A stretch of 34,109 nt of DNA, from the NCBI GenBank assembly GCA_031292625.1, contig JARLGU010000005.1:1-34109 (forward strand). The letters run 5' to 3'. Source of the DNA: Capsulimonadaceae bacterium (GTDB lineage Bacteria > Armatimonadota > Armatimonadia > Armatimonadales > Capsulimonadaceae). The notes beneath the pieces are model-generated. The model did no database searches, was not told where the DNA came from, and worked only from the letters and a program-made list of their open reading frames with translations. The translations under genes and the position numbers were made by a program. Below are positions 1-8,323 of this stretch, piece after piece. Numbering within the stretch: position 1 is the stretch's first letter; each line of letters starts with the position of its first letter.

Positions 1-5
1 CATTG

Positions 6-119
6 CCCCTCGACTCGCTGACGCTCGCTCGGGACACCATTCGCCCCGCTAAGCTTCGAGCTCACGCGGAAGGCTGAATGGAACACACGGTCGAAGACCA
101 TGAGCGAAGCGCCGAGGGG
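6..119. repeat. Imperfect inverted repeat downstream of ssrA
   Basis: The arm at 6-30 begins CCCCTCG and ends GCTCGCTC. The arm at 102-119 reads GAGCGAAGCGCCGAGGGG, whose complement is CCCCTCGGCGCTTCGCTC. The arms therefore match with a small insertion and face each other across about 70 bp. The sequence resembles short dispersed intergenic repeats, but only this pair is visible here. Confidence 0.4.
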
Positions 120-129
120 AACTCGGCGC
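109..129 (-). terminator. Hairpin just downstream of tmRNA, possible terminator
   Basis: A perfect 8-bp stem (GCGCCGAG at 109-116 with CTCGGCGC at 122-129) encloses a 5-nt loop. It lies 9 nt beyond the mature 3' end of the tmRNA. No real U-tract follows, so termination is inferred from position only. The hairpin overlaps one arm of the inverted repeat. Confidence 0.4.
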
Positions 130-137
130 GAGTCGAA

Positions 138-535
138 TGGTGGAGGCGGAGGGAATTGAACCCTCGTCCTGAGTAGCGGATACCAAGGCATCTACAAGCT
201 TAGTTCCTGATTTGTATTGAACGCCTTTGGCCCCCAGGAACAGGGTTCGCCGGCGCGGGAGAACCAGGGAGTCCCTTCCGGCCGATTCTCGGTCTCCGGA
301 AAGCAAGCCAGCGTAATTACGCCCGGGTCTCCTCGGCAGGCGAGAGGAGTCGGACGGGCCGCCTAAAAGGCGACGCTATCCGGTAACTTTTTTAGGGTTA
401 CGCGGCCAGCGCATAGCTGCGCTGGGTCACGAAGTTTGTATTCGCGTTTGTGTTTTTTGCCGCTTTTTACGAGGCCAACGGCTCCTCGGCTTGCAACCCA
501 GGCAACCAGTCTCCCAGTCGAAACCTGTCGCCCCC
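138..535 (-). ncRNA. ssrA: Transfer-messenger RNA (tmRNA)
   Basis: The tmRNA rescues ribosomes stalled on broken mRNAs and adds a degradation tag to the unfinished protein. On the minus strand the 5' end GGGGGCG (535-529) pairs with CGCCTCC just before the encoded ACCA end (3' end at 138), forming a 7-bp tRNA-like acceptor stem with one G-U pair. The 3' part has a T-arm-like GGTTCAATTCC. The 5' part has the typical tmRNA string after the acceptor (GACAGGTTTCGACTGG) and a GTAAAAAGCGGCAAAAAA run before the resume codon, close to the E. coli sequence. The length of about 398 nt is somewhat longer than the 363 nt of E. coli. It is a single-piece molecule, not the permuted two-piece form. The acceptor pairing fixes both ends. 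Confidence 0.95.
398..445 (-). other. tmRNA tag reading frame (ANTNFVTQRSYALAA)
   Basis: Alignment to E. coli ssrA places the resume codon at GCG (443-445). The frame then encodes ANTNFVTQRSYALAA and ends at TAA (398-400). The ending YALAA is the classical ClpXP-type degron. The resume codon is set by homology to the bases upstream of the E. coli GCA resume codon. A start two or more codons earlier (AKNT...) is possible but less likely. Confidence 0.85.
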
Positions 536-549
536 GTGATTGTGTACGG

Positions 550-555
550 ATTATA
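550..555 (-). promoter_or_regulatory. -10 element of the ssrA promoter
   Basis: A perfect TATAAT on the minus strand, preceded by GGG, lies 14 nt upstream of the mature 5' end. Transcription would start near 542, leaving a short 5' leader for RNase P to remove. No good -35 hexamer is seen at 16-18 nt; the nearest TTAACT is 21 nt away. Confidence 0.55.
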
Positions 556-732
556 CCCGTTTCCACATCGTCCATGAGTTAAACGCTTAGTGGCGCGGGT
601 TTGTTCCACAAGCCCAAACTGCTCCGGTTGCGCTTATGTGCGGGCGCAGACGGAGCAGAAAGGACGAAGGAAAAGACCCACCGTAGAGGCCGCGAGCCTC
701 GTGCGACTTTCCGGGAATTGCGAACGTATGGG

Positions 733-1506
733 TTACGATCCGAGGATGTGGACGCCCGCGTCGACCAGGAGGATCTCTCCCGTGATTCCACGCGCGTAAT
801 CCGAGGCCATGAACGCAACGGTGTCGCCGACTTCTTCGATATTGGTATTACGCCGAAGGGGCGCCTTTTCGGTAACGAGCTTATGCAGTTCCACGAATCC
901 GGAGATTCCGCGAGCCGACAAGGTCATCGTCGGACCAGGGCTGACCGCGTTAACGCGGATGTTCTGCGGCCCGAGATCGTTCGCCAGATAGCGCACGGAC
1001 GCTTCAAGAGCCGCCTTGGCGACGCCCATCAGGTTGTAGTTGGGAACGACACGCTGGCTGCCCTGATATGTGAGCGTCAATAAGCTTCCGCCGTTCGTCA
1101 TCAGAGGAACGGCGTGCTTGCACGCGGTTACGAACGAAAAGGCCGAAACCTCCAAAGCGAGCAGGAAACCATCGCGCGATGTATCAAGATAATGGCCGTC
1201 TAGATCTTCCTTCTTCGCGAAAGCGACTGCATGAAGCATCGCGTCCAACGTGCCGAACTCTTCCTTGATCCGCTCGTGGAGGGAAGTGACCTGCTCCGGT
1301 ACGGTCAGGTCGCACGGCACAATGAGAACGGACTCGCTGTTGGGCAACTCCTGTACGAGCTTGCGAACATCATCGCCTTCTCGCTCGCTCAAATAAGTCA
1401 GACACAAACGCGCTCCCTCGCGCGCCACCGACTGAGCCGCTCCCCAGGCCAGTGACCGTTTGTTCCGAACCCCATAAATTAGAACATTCTTGTTCTCGAG
1501 TAACAT
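733..1506 (-). CDS. fabI: Enoyl-[acyl-carrier-protein] reductase (NADH), FabI
   Basis: It catalyses the last reduction of each fatty acid elongation cycle, turning trans-2-enoyl-ACP into acyl-ACP in the cytoplasm. The 257-residue protein has the FabI form of the SDR fold. It has the altered N-terminal nucleotide site (LIYGVRNKRSLAWG), the catalytic pair Tyr157 and Lys164 spaced Y-x6-K (YNLMGVAK), and a second Tyr147 in LTYQG. HAVAFAKKEDL at 92-102 is closer to Gram-positive FabI than to E. coli FabI. The start at 1506 is chosen because GGAGGAG lies a few bases upstream; the longer open frame to 1581 has no ribosome site. It is divergent from glnA. A TTGACA at 1548-1553 (minus strand) may be the -35, with a poor -10. 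No strong terminator is seen; a GAGGC/GCCTC hairpin at 686-700 lacks a U-tract. Confidence 0.95.
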   Translation of the reverse strand: MLLENKNVLIYGVRNKRSLAWGAAQSVAREGARLCLTYLSEREGDDVRKLVQELPNSESVLIVPCDLTVPEQVTSLHERIKEEFGTLDAMLHAVAFAKKEDLDGHYLDTSRDGFLLALEVSAFSFVTACKHAVPLMTNGGSLLTLTYQGSQRVVPNYNLMGVAKAALEASVRYLANDLGPQNIRVNAVSPGPTMTLSARGISGFVELHKLVTEKAPLRRNTNIEEVGDTVAFMASDYARGITGEILLVDAGVHILGS

Positions 1507-1594
1507 AGGTCTCCTCCGTGTGTAGTTTGACGAAATGAGCGCCGGTTTGTCAAGGCACGAAACAGCGTATCTTGCTGCCAAACCGTATATTAGC

Positions 1595-1607
1595 TGACAT
1601 TATGTCA
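1595..1607. promoter_or_regulatory. Palindrome TGACATTATGTCA in the fabI/glnA divergent region
   Basis: This is a perfect 6-1-6 palindrome about 90 bp before the fabI start and 50 bp upstream of the glnA -35. It has the form of a dimeric regulator site. It does not match the GlnR/TnrA box (TGTNAN7TNACA) or the NtcA site (GTAN8TAC). Confidence 0.35.
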
Positions 1608-1657
1608 CGTACCCCCGCGATCGGCCAATTTCGTTCCATCCAGGACCGCGCAAGGGA

Positions 1658-1687
1658 TTGACATTTCGCATGACGCATGCGTATACT
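1658..1687 (+). promoter_or_regulatory. glnA promoter
   Basis: TTGACA (1658-1663, perfect) and TATACT (1682-1687) are 18 nt apart. Transcription would start near 1694, giving a leader of about 175 nt before glnA. Confidence 0.75.
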
Positions 1688-1707
1688 AGATATTAGAGCT
1701 TGCCTCA

Positions 1708-1784
1708 AGGAACACCGACGTTCTTAAGCGCGGCCGCTGAGTCCGGGTAACACCGGACAAGAGCCTGCTTAGGAACGTTTTTTT
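1708..1784 (+). promoter_or_regulatory. glnA leader with candidate terminator/antiterminator switch
   Basis: Two exclusive foldings are visible. In the first, AGGAAC (1708-1713) pairs with GTTCTT (1720-1725) around the loop ACCGAC. In the second, CGTTCTTAAGC (1719-1729) pairs over 11 bp (one G-U) with GCTTAGGAACG (1767-1777), followed at once by seven Ts (1778-1784), as in an intrinsic terminator. Both use GTTCTT, so they compete. A third hairpin (GTCCGG 1741-1746 with CCGGAC 1753-1758, loop GTAACA) sits inside the terminator helix. The first loop has the A1/G4 pattern of ANTAR-target hexaloops but the inner loop does not. It does not match the glutamine riboswitch consensus I recall. The function is inferred from structure and position. 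Confidence 0.6.
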
Positions 1785-1868
1785 GCGTTCGAGCGCTCCC
1801 AGCTTCGCGTCTTATTCACAAACCAAAACCACGATCGCTTCTTAAACTCAAAGGAGACACCAACCCTA

Positions 1869-3293
1869 ATGGCCGGTACTCAAACCCCAGCGGATGTCAT
1901 TAACCTTATTAAGGAAAATGATGTCAAAATCGTCGATATCAAGTTCACGGACCTTCCGGGATCTTGGCAACACTTTTCTGTTCCCGCAGTCTATTTTGAA
2001 GAGCAAATCTTCACTGATGGCATTGCGTTCGACGGTTCGTCGATCCGCGGGTTCCAGAAGATCAACGAATCGGATATGATGCTTGCGCTCGATCCGACCA
2101 CCGCGGTCATCGATCCCTTCACCGAAGTGCCTACGATATCCGTTTTAGCCGACGTGCGCACCCCGATCACCAACGAGACCTACTCGCGTGACCCGCGCAA
2201 CGTCGCGAAAAAGGCCGAAGCCTATATCAAGAGCACTGGCATCGCGGACACCGCGTTCTTTGGACCTGAAGCTGAGTTCTACATCTTTAACGATGTTCGC
2301 TACGATCAGACCATGAACTCCGGCTACTACTACATTGACTCCGATGAGGCAGTGTGGAACAGCGGCCGCGACGAGAAGCCGAACCTTGGCTACAAGATGC
2401 GCACAAAGGAAGGCTACTATCCCGTCCCGCCTGCCGATACCCTCCAGGATCTGCGCAGCGAGATGGTGCTCACGCTCATCGAAGCCGGCATCGAAACCGA
2501 GGTTCATCACCACGAAGTTGGCAACGCAGGACAGGCTGAGATCGACATCAAGTACGATACGCTCCTCCGCGTCGCCGACAAGATCCAGCTTTACAAGTAT
2601 ATCGTTAAGAACGTCGCTGCCCAAAACGGCTACACGGTGACCTTCATGCCCAAGCCCCTCTTTCAGGACAACGGCTCCGGCATGCACACCCATGCTTCCT
2701 TCTGGAAGAATGGCAAGAACCTGTTCTACGATGAGAAGGGCTACGCCGGTCTTTCCGAGATGGCGCTGCACTACATCGGCGGTATCCTCAAGCATGCCCC
2801 CGCGCTGCTCGGCTTCTGCGCTCCGTCGACCAACAGCTACAAGCGTCTGGTCCCCGGCTACGAAGCCCCGATCAACCTGGTCTATTCGGCCCGCAACCGC
2901 TCGGCGGCTGTCCGCATCCCGATCGTCAACAACCCGAAGGCTACCCGCGTCGAGTTCCGCGCGCCGGATCCGACCGCGAACCCGTACCTCGCGTTCTCCG
3001 CGATCATGATGGCTGGCCTCGACGGCATCCAGAACAAGATCAAGCCGCTCGGACCGTTTGACAAGGACCTCTACGAGTTGGAAGGCGAAGAGAAAGCCGC
3101 CATCCCGCAGACTCCCGGATCCCTCGGCGAAGTTCTCGCGGCGCTTAAGGCTGACCACGAGTTCCTTCTGAAGGGCGACGTGTTCACGAAGGATCTTATC
3201 GAGACCTGGATCGACTACAAGCAGGTCCGCGAAGTCGAAGGCATTGCCCTTCGCCCGCATCCGTACGAGTTTGCTCTCTACTACGATTGCTAA
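1869..3293 (+). CDS. glnA: Glutamine synthetase type I (GlnA)
   Basis: It makes glutamine from glutamate, ammonia and ATP in the cytoplasm; GSI enzymes work as dodecamers. The 474-residue length is normal for GSI. Visible signatures are FDGSSIRGF near residues 54-62, GPEAEFYIF near 133-141 (metal-binding Glu), the ATP-binding block [18 protein letters not shown] near 262-279, and the NRSAAVRIP region near 345-353. Tyr402 in [10 protein letters not shown] sits where beta-type GSI enzymes are adenylylated by GlnE, so such control is possible, but no glnE or glnB is in this window. The ATG is preceded by AAGGAGA with an 11-nt spacer. It has its own promoter and a structured leader and ends at a terminator, so it is probably monocistronic. 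The next gene is a second, unrelated class of glutamine synthetase. Confidence 0.97.
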   Translation: MAGTQTPADVINLIKENDVKIVDIKFTDLPGSWQHFSVPAVYFEEQIFTDGIAFDGSSIRGFQKINESDMMLALDPTTAVIDPFTEVPTISVLADVRTPITNETYSRDPRNVAKKAEAYIKSTGIADTAFFGPEAEFYIFNDVRYDQTMNSGYYYIDSDEAVWNSGRDEKPNLGYKMRTKEGYYPVPPADTLQDLRSEMVLTLIEAGIETEVHHHEVGNAGQAEIDIKYDTLLRVADKIQLYKYIVKNVAAQNGYTVTFMPKPLFQDNGSGMHTHASFWKNGKNLFYDEKGYAGLSEMALHYIGGILKHAPALLGFCAPSTNSYKRLVPGYEAPINLVYSARNRSAAVRIPIVNNPKATRVEFRAPDPTANPYLAFSAIMMAGLDGIQNKIKPLGPFDKDLYELEGEEKAAIPQTPGSLGEVLAALKADHEFLLKGDVFTKDLIETWIDYKQVREVEGIALRPHPYEFALYYDC

Positions 3294-3311
3294 TCTCGAT
3301 ACGCTCTCGTC

Positions 3312-3346
3312 AAAGGCCCGCCGCTGCAAAGCGACGGGCCTTTGTT
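3312..3346 (+). terminator. Intrinsic terminator of glnA
   Basis: AAAGGCCCG (3312-3320) pairs with CGGGCCTTT (3335-3343), extended inside by CGCT/AGCG, and ends in a T-rich stretch. The string ACGGGCCTTT is repeated once at 3354-3363. Confidence 0.8.
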
Positions 3347-3388
3347 ACGGGAGACGGGCCTTTAAAGGAATCATTTTCCGTTAACACA

Positions 3389-3418
3389 TTGACTTTACAA
3401 GTTCTTCTGAGCTAAAAT
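3389..3418 (+). promoter_or_regulatory. glnN promoter
   Basis: TTGACT (3389-3394) and TAAAAT (3413-3418) are spaced by 18 nt, the same spacing as the glnA promoter. The predicted start near 3425 gives a leader of about 195 nt. Confidence 0.7.
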
Positions 3419-3422
3419 CTCA

Positions 3423-3516
3423 CCAACCCCGACGCTGATGTTGGAACCCGGCTTAGACGCCACGCGCAACTCATGAACGGCAACTGTATGCCTTCATCGA
3501 ATGCGCGGGGCTTTTT
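3423..3516 (+). promoter_or_regulatory. glnN leader with candidate attenuator
   Basis: GCCACGCGCA (3459-3468) pairs with TGCGCGGGGC (3502-3511) with one A-G mismatch. Inside it ATGAA (3473-3477) pairs with TTCAT (3493-3497), and GGC (3479-3481) with GCC (3490-3492). TTTTT (3512-3516) follows directly. This is a terminator-like structure about 105 nt before the glnN start codon. Upstream, CCAAC/GTTGG (3423-3427/3440-3444) and GGC-TTAGAC-GCC (3450-3461) could form competing hairpins, but the first lies at the predicted transcription start. Its control role is inference. Confidence 0.5.
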
Positions 3517-3620
3517 GTTTGCGCGCCGCATCTTGAAGCTCGCTTGAGACCGGCGCGTAAGCTCGCTACGGGCTCGCCAACAAAATCTAACCGGCAAGCT
3601 CGCGAAGGAGGATCTCATCC

Positions 3621-5801
3621 GTGAAGTCGACCACTGGCCGGCAGGAAGCCATCTCGGCAGTCATCAACTACAAGCCCCTCGTCAACGCAATCGACCTCGA
3701 AGGCGAATCGACGGGCGCGCTCTATGGGACAAACGTCTTCAACGACAAGGTCCAGCGGCAGCTGCTTTCCAAGCCCGTCTACAAGGCCCTGCAGCGAACG
3801 ATTGCCCGCGGAGAGCCGCTCGATGCGTCGATAGCCAACGAAGTGGCCTCCGCGCTGAAAAGCTGGGCGCTTGAAAAGGGCGCGACACACTTTACGCACG
3901 TGTTTTACCCATTGACCAGCCTGACGGCCGAAAAGCATGACAGCTTCTTCGATCCCGACGGCGAAGGCGGAATGATCGCGCAGTTCTCCGGCAGCGCGCT
4001 GATCCAGGGCGAACCCGATGCATCCAGCTTCCCTTCCGGCGGCATTCGATCCACCTTCGAGGCCCGCGGCTACACGGCATGGGATGTGACGAGTCCGGCG
4101 TATATCTACGAAAACCCCAACGGCAACACGCTCTGCATCCCGACCGCGTTCGTCTCCTGGACCGGCGAGGCGCTGGACCATAAAACTCCTCTGCTCCGCT
4201 CCATGCAGGCGCTCAACGAGCAGGCGCAGCGCGTCCTTAAGCTGTTCGGCTACGACGATCCGGGGATGGTCACCGCCACTGCCGGCCCCGAACAGGAGTA
4301 TTTCCTGATCGACCGCAACTTCTTCTTCGCTCGTCCCGACCTGCTCAACGCCGGACGAACATTGTTCGGCGCAAAGCCTCCTAAGGGCCAGGAGTTCGAG
4401 GACCATTACTTCGGCGCAATTCCCGAGCGCGTCCTATCGTTTATGATGGAAGCCGAGCACGAGTTTTACAAGTTGGGCATCCCAATCAAAACACGTCACA
4501 ACGAGGTCGCTCCCGGTCAGTTCGAAGTCGCGCCGGTGTACGAAAGCGCCAATCTGGGACACGACCACCAGCACATCGTAATGCTCGAACTCCAGCGAGT
4601 CGCGGCGAAGTATGGCATGTCGTGCCTGCTGCACGAAAAGCCCTTCGCCGGGATTAACGGCTCTGGCAAGCACTTGAACTGGTCGCTGGGCTGCAAGCTG
4701 GGCAACTTACTCGACCCCGGCGCAAGCCCGCACGAAAATACGCGGTTCCTGGTCTTTTGCTTCGCGACAATCCGAGCCGTCCATAAATACGCCGCGTTAC
4801 TGCGCTCGACGGTCGCATCGGCCGGCAACGATCATCGCCTCGGCGCAAACGAAGCCCCGCCTGCGATCATCTCGATCTTCCTGGGCGAACAGCTCGAAGA
4901 TATCTTTGAGCAGATTAAGGAAGGGAATCTTTCCAGCTCCAAGGCATCAGGTACCCTCAAGGTCGGCGTCGACACGCTGCCCACCTTGCCCCGCCATGCC
5001 GGCGATCGCAACCGGACAAGTCCGTTCGCGTTCACGGGCAACCGTTTCGAGTTCCGGGCGGTGGGCTCCAATCAGTCGATCGCCTGGTCATCGACGGTAC
5101 TCAATACGATTGTCGCAGAATCGCTCGACTATATCGCGACGGAAATCGAGGCGCTGACGGGAGGCGATTCGACAAAGCTCAACGAGGCAGTCGGCAAGAT
5201 CCTGCAGACGATCGCCGTCGAACACGACGCGATCATCTTCGGCGGGAACGGCTATTCCGAGGAGTGGCATCAGGAAGCCGCAAAGCGGGGCCTGCCGAAC
5301 CTGCGCAATACGGTCGACGCCCTACCGGCGCTAACGGAGGCCTCGTCGATCGAGCTTCTCTCGAAGTACAATGTGCTCTCCGAGCGCGAAGTGCTCAGCC
5401 GCTACGAAATCAGCCTGGAACGATACTGCCGCGATGTAAACACGGAAGGGTTGCTTGCGCTTGAGATCGCGAAGACGAAGATCCTTCCGGCGGCTCTCGC
5501 CTACCAATCGCAGCTCACGTCGCTTGCAGCCGGGCTGAAATCGATCGGCAAATCGCCCAGCACGAAACTGCTAGACGAGATAATATCCCTAACCGGAGAC
5601 CTGGAGGCGGAGATAGAGAGTATTGAGGAGGCGCTGGCCCACGAGGGAGGCGACGATCTGCACGAGCACGCACTGCACTATCGCGATGCCGTGCTAGCCA
5701 ATATGCTCAGCCTGCGCAAAACGGTCGATGCCCTCGAAGAGATCGTATCCGACGAGCTATGGCCGCTTCCGACATACCAGGAGATGCTGTTCATTAAGTA
5801 G
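3621..5801 (+). CDS. glnN: Glutamine synthetase type III (GlnN)
   Basis: This is a second, structurally distinct glutamine synthetase. At 726 residues it has the size of GSIII, which acts as a double-ring dodecamer and is not controlled by adenylylation. It carries the GSIII N-terminal region (residues 1-160), the shared catalytic core blocks [10 protein letters not shown] near 228-237, [15 protein letters not shown] near 294-308 and [11 protein letters not shown] near 346-356, and a long helical C-terminal region. The start is GTG at 3621, with GGAGGA about 8 nt upstream. The gene follows glnA on the same strand but has its own promoter and leader. In other bacteria GSIII is often induced by nitrogen shortage; whether that holds here is not shown by sequence. 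Confidence 0.96.
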   Translation: MKSTTGRQEAISAVINYKPLVNAIDLEGESTGALYGTNVFNDKVQRQLLSKPVYKALQRTIARGEPLDASIANEVASALKSWALEKGATHFTHVFYPLTSLTAEKHDSFFDPDGEGGMIAQFSGSALIQGEPDASSFPSGGIRSTFEARGYTAWDVTSPAYIYENPNGNTLCIPTAFVSWTGEALDHKTPLLRSMQALNEQAQRVLKLFGYDDPGMVTATAGPEQEYFLIDRNFFFARPDLLNAGRTLFGAKPPKGQEFEDHYFGAIPERVLSFMMEAEHEFYKLGIPIKTRHNEVAPGQFEVAPVYESANLGHDHQHIVMLELQRVAAKYGMSCLLHEKPFAGINGSGKHLNWSLGCKLGNLLDPGASPHENTRFLVFCFATIRAVHKYAALLRSTVASAGNDHRLGANEAPPAIISIFLGEQLEDIFEQIKEGNLSSSKASGTLKVGVDTLPTLPRHAGDRNRTSPFAFTGNRFEFRAVGSNQSIAWSSTVLNTIVAESLDYIATEIEALTGGDSTKLNEAVGKILQTIAVEHDAIIFGGNGYSEEWHQEAAKRGLPNLRNTVDALPALTEASSIELLSKYNVLSEREVLSRYEISLERYCRDVNTEGLLALEIAKTKILPAALAYQSQLTSLAAGLKSIGKSPSTKLLDEIISLTGDLEAEIESIEEALAHEGGDDLHEHALHYRDAVLANMLSLRKTVDALEEIVSDELWPLPTYQEMLFIK

Positions 5802-5814
5802 AACCGCATGCCAA

Positions 5815-5851
5815 AAACCCGCCTTCCCAGACGCACCGGGAAGGCGGGTTT
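5815..5851. terminator. Bidirectional terminator between glnN and the GH123-like gene
   Basis: AAACCCGCCTTCCC (5815-5828) pairs perfectly with GGGAAGGCGGGTTT (5838-5851). On the minus strand the stem ends in TTTTT, on the plus strand in GTTTGGTT. It serves two converging genes. Confidence 0.85.
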
Positions 5852-5858
5852 GGTTATT

Positions 5859-8153
5859 CTATGCGCCGCCGCCGTGCTTGGCGTAATACGCATCGAGCGC
5901 CTTACGGAGCTTTACGGTGTAGTTCGCGATCATAAAACGACCTTCTTGCATCGTTTCATCGCTCATCGCCGAGATCGGCTTCAACAAGAACTTACCGATC
6001 GCCGCCTCCGCTTCCGAAGCCGTATCTTTGGCAACGTGATTGTCCTTGCACTCGCGAAGCGCCGCGTAAAACGTCGTTAGATAACGCACGTCCGTAACGC
6101 CTTCCCGAATCGCTTCCCACTGCACGGTGCTCAAAACGCCGCCCTGCACCGGGTACGTCAGCATCTGCGGACGGAAAGCCGCGTTCGGACCGGAAACGGC
6201 CGCGCTATCGTCGAACGGATCCGCGCCGAAGCTCGTTTCGTAATCGCTTGCAAACGCCCCGTAGAGGTTCGCACGCCACAGAAGGAAGCCCGCGTAAAGC
6301 CGGTTCGTCGCCGCGTCGGGTTGCGCGGATGTCCAATAGAGCCAATCACGCTTGGAGCTCTGGCGGTCGCCTCCGCTGACCAGCAGCTTGTGGATATACG
6401 GATGGTCCGCCCGGTAGATCACCAGGTCGAGGTTGTCGCCAACCTTCGTCAGCGTGTCCTCATCCGGAACGATCGTCGCCGTTTTCATGCCGCGTCCCTT
6501 GAAGGACGTCAGATCCGACGCGAGCGTGTCAGGATTGGTCGGCAGATAGTAGAACGGATTCCCCTTTGCCTTATCTTTCTGGTCTTCGATCGCTTCGGCA
6601 TCGGCCTCCGTGGAAAATCCCGAAACCAGGAATGGCGTGCCCAGGCCAGCCGCGTTATATAGGTCCATCGCGCGCCAGAGATCATCGCCGCGATCCGTTA
6701 GCGTGACGTACCGGAAACCATGGGCGGAAATGTCCTTGAGCTCCGCCGCGAACTGAGCCTCCGGCATTGAATCGGTCAAGCTTGACGACCCGCTCGCCGG
6801 AGCGCCGACCTTCCCGTGGAAGCCAATTGCATACTGTTTCGACGGCGACATCAGGTGCAGCGGCAACACGTGAACGGCCAAAGTGATGGGAAACGGCTTG
6901 AACTGCTCCCCGCTCACGACCAGGGTCGCCATGTAAGCGCCGGCGGGAGCGTTTGACGGCACGCTGATCTTGATCCAAAACTGCTTCTGCGTGTGCGCCG
7001 GAATGTCCGTCACGGCATCGCCGCTCATCCGGACGGTAATCGGCGTTGCGGTGGTTTGAGATAGGGCTACGCGATCATCCTTGACCAGAATGCTCGGAAC
7101 GACCGAGGTCGAATCCGCGTCTCGCAAGGGCCCCGCGCCGTGTTCCTTGACGAACTTTACGACGCTGAGATCGACGGCTGAGCGATCGAAACGGAACGTG
7201 TTCGATTCCAGCGGCACCTTTTCCGCGACCGTGACGTTGCTGAGCTCCTTGGTCGCATAGAGGGTGAAGGAGGCTGACTGCACCTGATCGGGAGACGCGA
7301 ACGTATCGATGCGCAACGAAGCTTCGCCTTCGGACGGGAGCGCGTCTGCGGTCTCGCGCTTGAGGGGCGAATTGGGAACGAATACGACGTAGGGACGCTC
7401 TGCCGCCGCGATCATGCGTGATAAGTAGGTAAGACTGTGTTCGACACTCGCGTCGTGCTCGGCAAAGTCGAGCTTCAGCGCGCCAGCGCCGTTCCGGCCG
7501 TCGCCGCTCGTAATCGATAGGACGGCAGCCGCCAGAGCATCGGCGCTGCCATATCTTCGCCACGTTCCGGAGTTCTTTGCGAAGTCATCGATGACCGTTC
7601 CATTGTCCGACGCATCATCCCCGCCCCACGCTATGTCGTCGACCAGCAAGCTGCCGGTTCGGCGATTCGTATCGAAGCCGATTGTATCGGCCGTTGAGAA
7701 GCTGGGCGCGGCCGCATCCGCCGCCGCATTGGCCGGAGGACGGTACGTGAAGTCGGCGGCGGCGATATGGATCTTCTTCCAGCCGTCAAAATCAAGGATG
7801 ACCGGTTTGGATAACCAGGTTGGCCAGAGCGGCTCGCTAGTCGAGCCGACCGCGGCAAGCGGCGACGGCAGCGATGCGTCCCCGCCGGATGCCATAACAC
7901 GGACACGAAGCGCGCCCCCACTCCCGCCGTTGCACTTGACCCAAAGGGTCACGCCGTTAGCGCCAGTCGCTGGCTGCGCTGCAAGCCGGTAAACGAGAAC
8001 CGGAGCGGGCGAATAGGCGGGTCGCGGCGGCGATGCGGCCCCGGCAGCGCCGGGGACGGCGCAAAGCGTCCATCCTGCCAGCGCGACGGCAAATAACGAT
8101 CGCGTTATCGCCAGTCGAGCGATCCGATTGATTGTAGCGTATGTGTTCCGCAA
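5859..8153 (-). CDS. Secreted DUF4091 / glycoside hydrolase 123-like protein
   Basis: The 764-residue protein begins with a signal peptide (hydrophobic core about 19-35, cleavage near AGA-A at 37-39). A first region of about 40-230 looks like a carbohydrate-binding beta-sandwich (IGFDTNRRTGSLLVDDIAWGG). A second beta region covers about 280-450, and a catalytic-like alpha/beta domain follows. WEAIREGVTDVRYL near 690 is typical of the DUF4091/GH123 C-terminal region (usual form WEALREGIxDxxYL). Related enzymes act on N-acetylgalactosaminides, but I cannot assign the substrate here. The start is TTG at 8151-8153, with GGAGGA 7 nt upstream. It is expected outside the cytoplasmic membrane. The gene ends at the bidirectional terminator. 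Confidence 0.75.
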   Translation of the reverse strand: MRNTYATINRIARLAITRSLFAVALAGWTLCAVPGAAGAASPPRPAYSPAPVLVYRLAAQPATGANGVTLWVKCNGGSGGALRVRVMASGGDASLPSPLAAVGSTSEPLWPTWLSKPVILDFDGWKKIHIAAADFTYRPPANAAADAAAPSFSTADTIGFDTNRRTGSLLVDDIAWGGDDASDNGTVIDDFAKNSGTWRRYGSADALAAAVLSITSGDGRNGAGALKLDFAEHDASVEHSLTYLSRMIAAAERPYVVFVPNSPLKRETADALPSEGEASLRIDTFASPDQVQSASFTLYATKELSNVTVAEKVPLESNTFRFDRSAVDLSVVKFVKEHGAGPLRDADSTSVVPSILVKDDRVALSQTTATPITVRMSGDAVTDIPAHTQKQFWIKISVPSNAPAGAYMATLVVSGEQFKPFPITLAVHVLPLHLMSPSKQYAIGFHGKVGAPASGSSSLTDSMPEAQFAAELKDISAHGFRYVTLTDRGDDLWRAMDLYNAAGLGTPFLVSGFSTEADAEAIEDQKDKAKGNPFYYLPTNPDTLASDLTSFKGRGMKTATIVPDEDTLTKVGDNLDLVIYRADHPYIHKLLVSGGDRQSSKRDWLYWTSAQPDAATNRLYAGFLLWRANLYGAFASDYETSFGADPFDDSAAVSGPNAAFRPQMLTYPVQGGVLSTVQWEAIREGVTDVRYLTTFYAALRECKDNHVAKDTASEAEAAIGKFLLKPISAMSDETMQEGRFMIANYTVKLRKALDAYYAKHGGGA

Positions 8154-8261
8154 GGCGAACTCCTCCGGGTGACATGGGGCGGGCCGTCATGCAGACGGCA
8201 ACGGCCTCGGTATTGTGAAAAGTGAGCGGGATAGCCGGGCAAAAGCGCCCGGAACGAACAC

Positions 8262-8277
8262 GGCAGTCGGGACTGCC
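8262..8277. promoter_or_regulatory. Inverted repeat GGCAGTC-GG-GACTGCC upstream of the GH123-like gene
   Basis: Perfect 7-bp arms with a 2-nt centre lie about 110 bp before the TTG start. A second small stem CCGGGC/GCCCGG lies at 8236-8253, closer to the start. These could be operator or leader hairpins. No convincing promoter hexamers were found nearby. Confidence 0.3.
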
Positions 8278-8323
8278 ACCTCCTATTGTGCCACACGATC
8301 AAGCATGCACGCGCCGGTAGATG

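Noticed and set aside
1700-1784. glnA leader as a glutamine riboswitch or a full ANTAR target
   Set aside because: The conserved bases of the glutamine riboswitch that I recall are not present, and only one of the two loops has the ANTAR A1/G4 pattern, so no known class is assigned.
2145-3329. 394-codon open frame antisense to glnA
   Set aside because: It mirrors the codon bias of glnA, has no family resemblance or ribosome site, and covers the glnA terminator.
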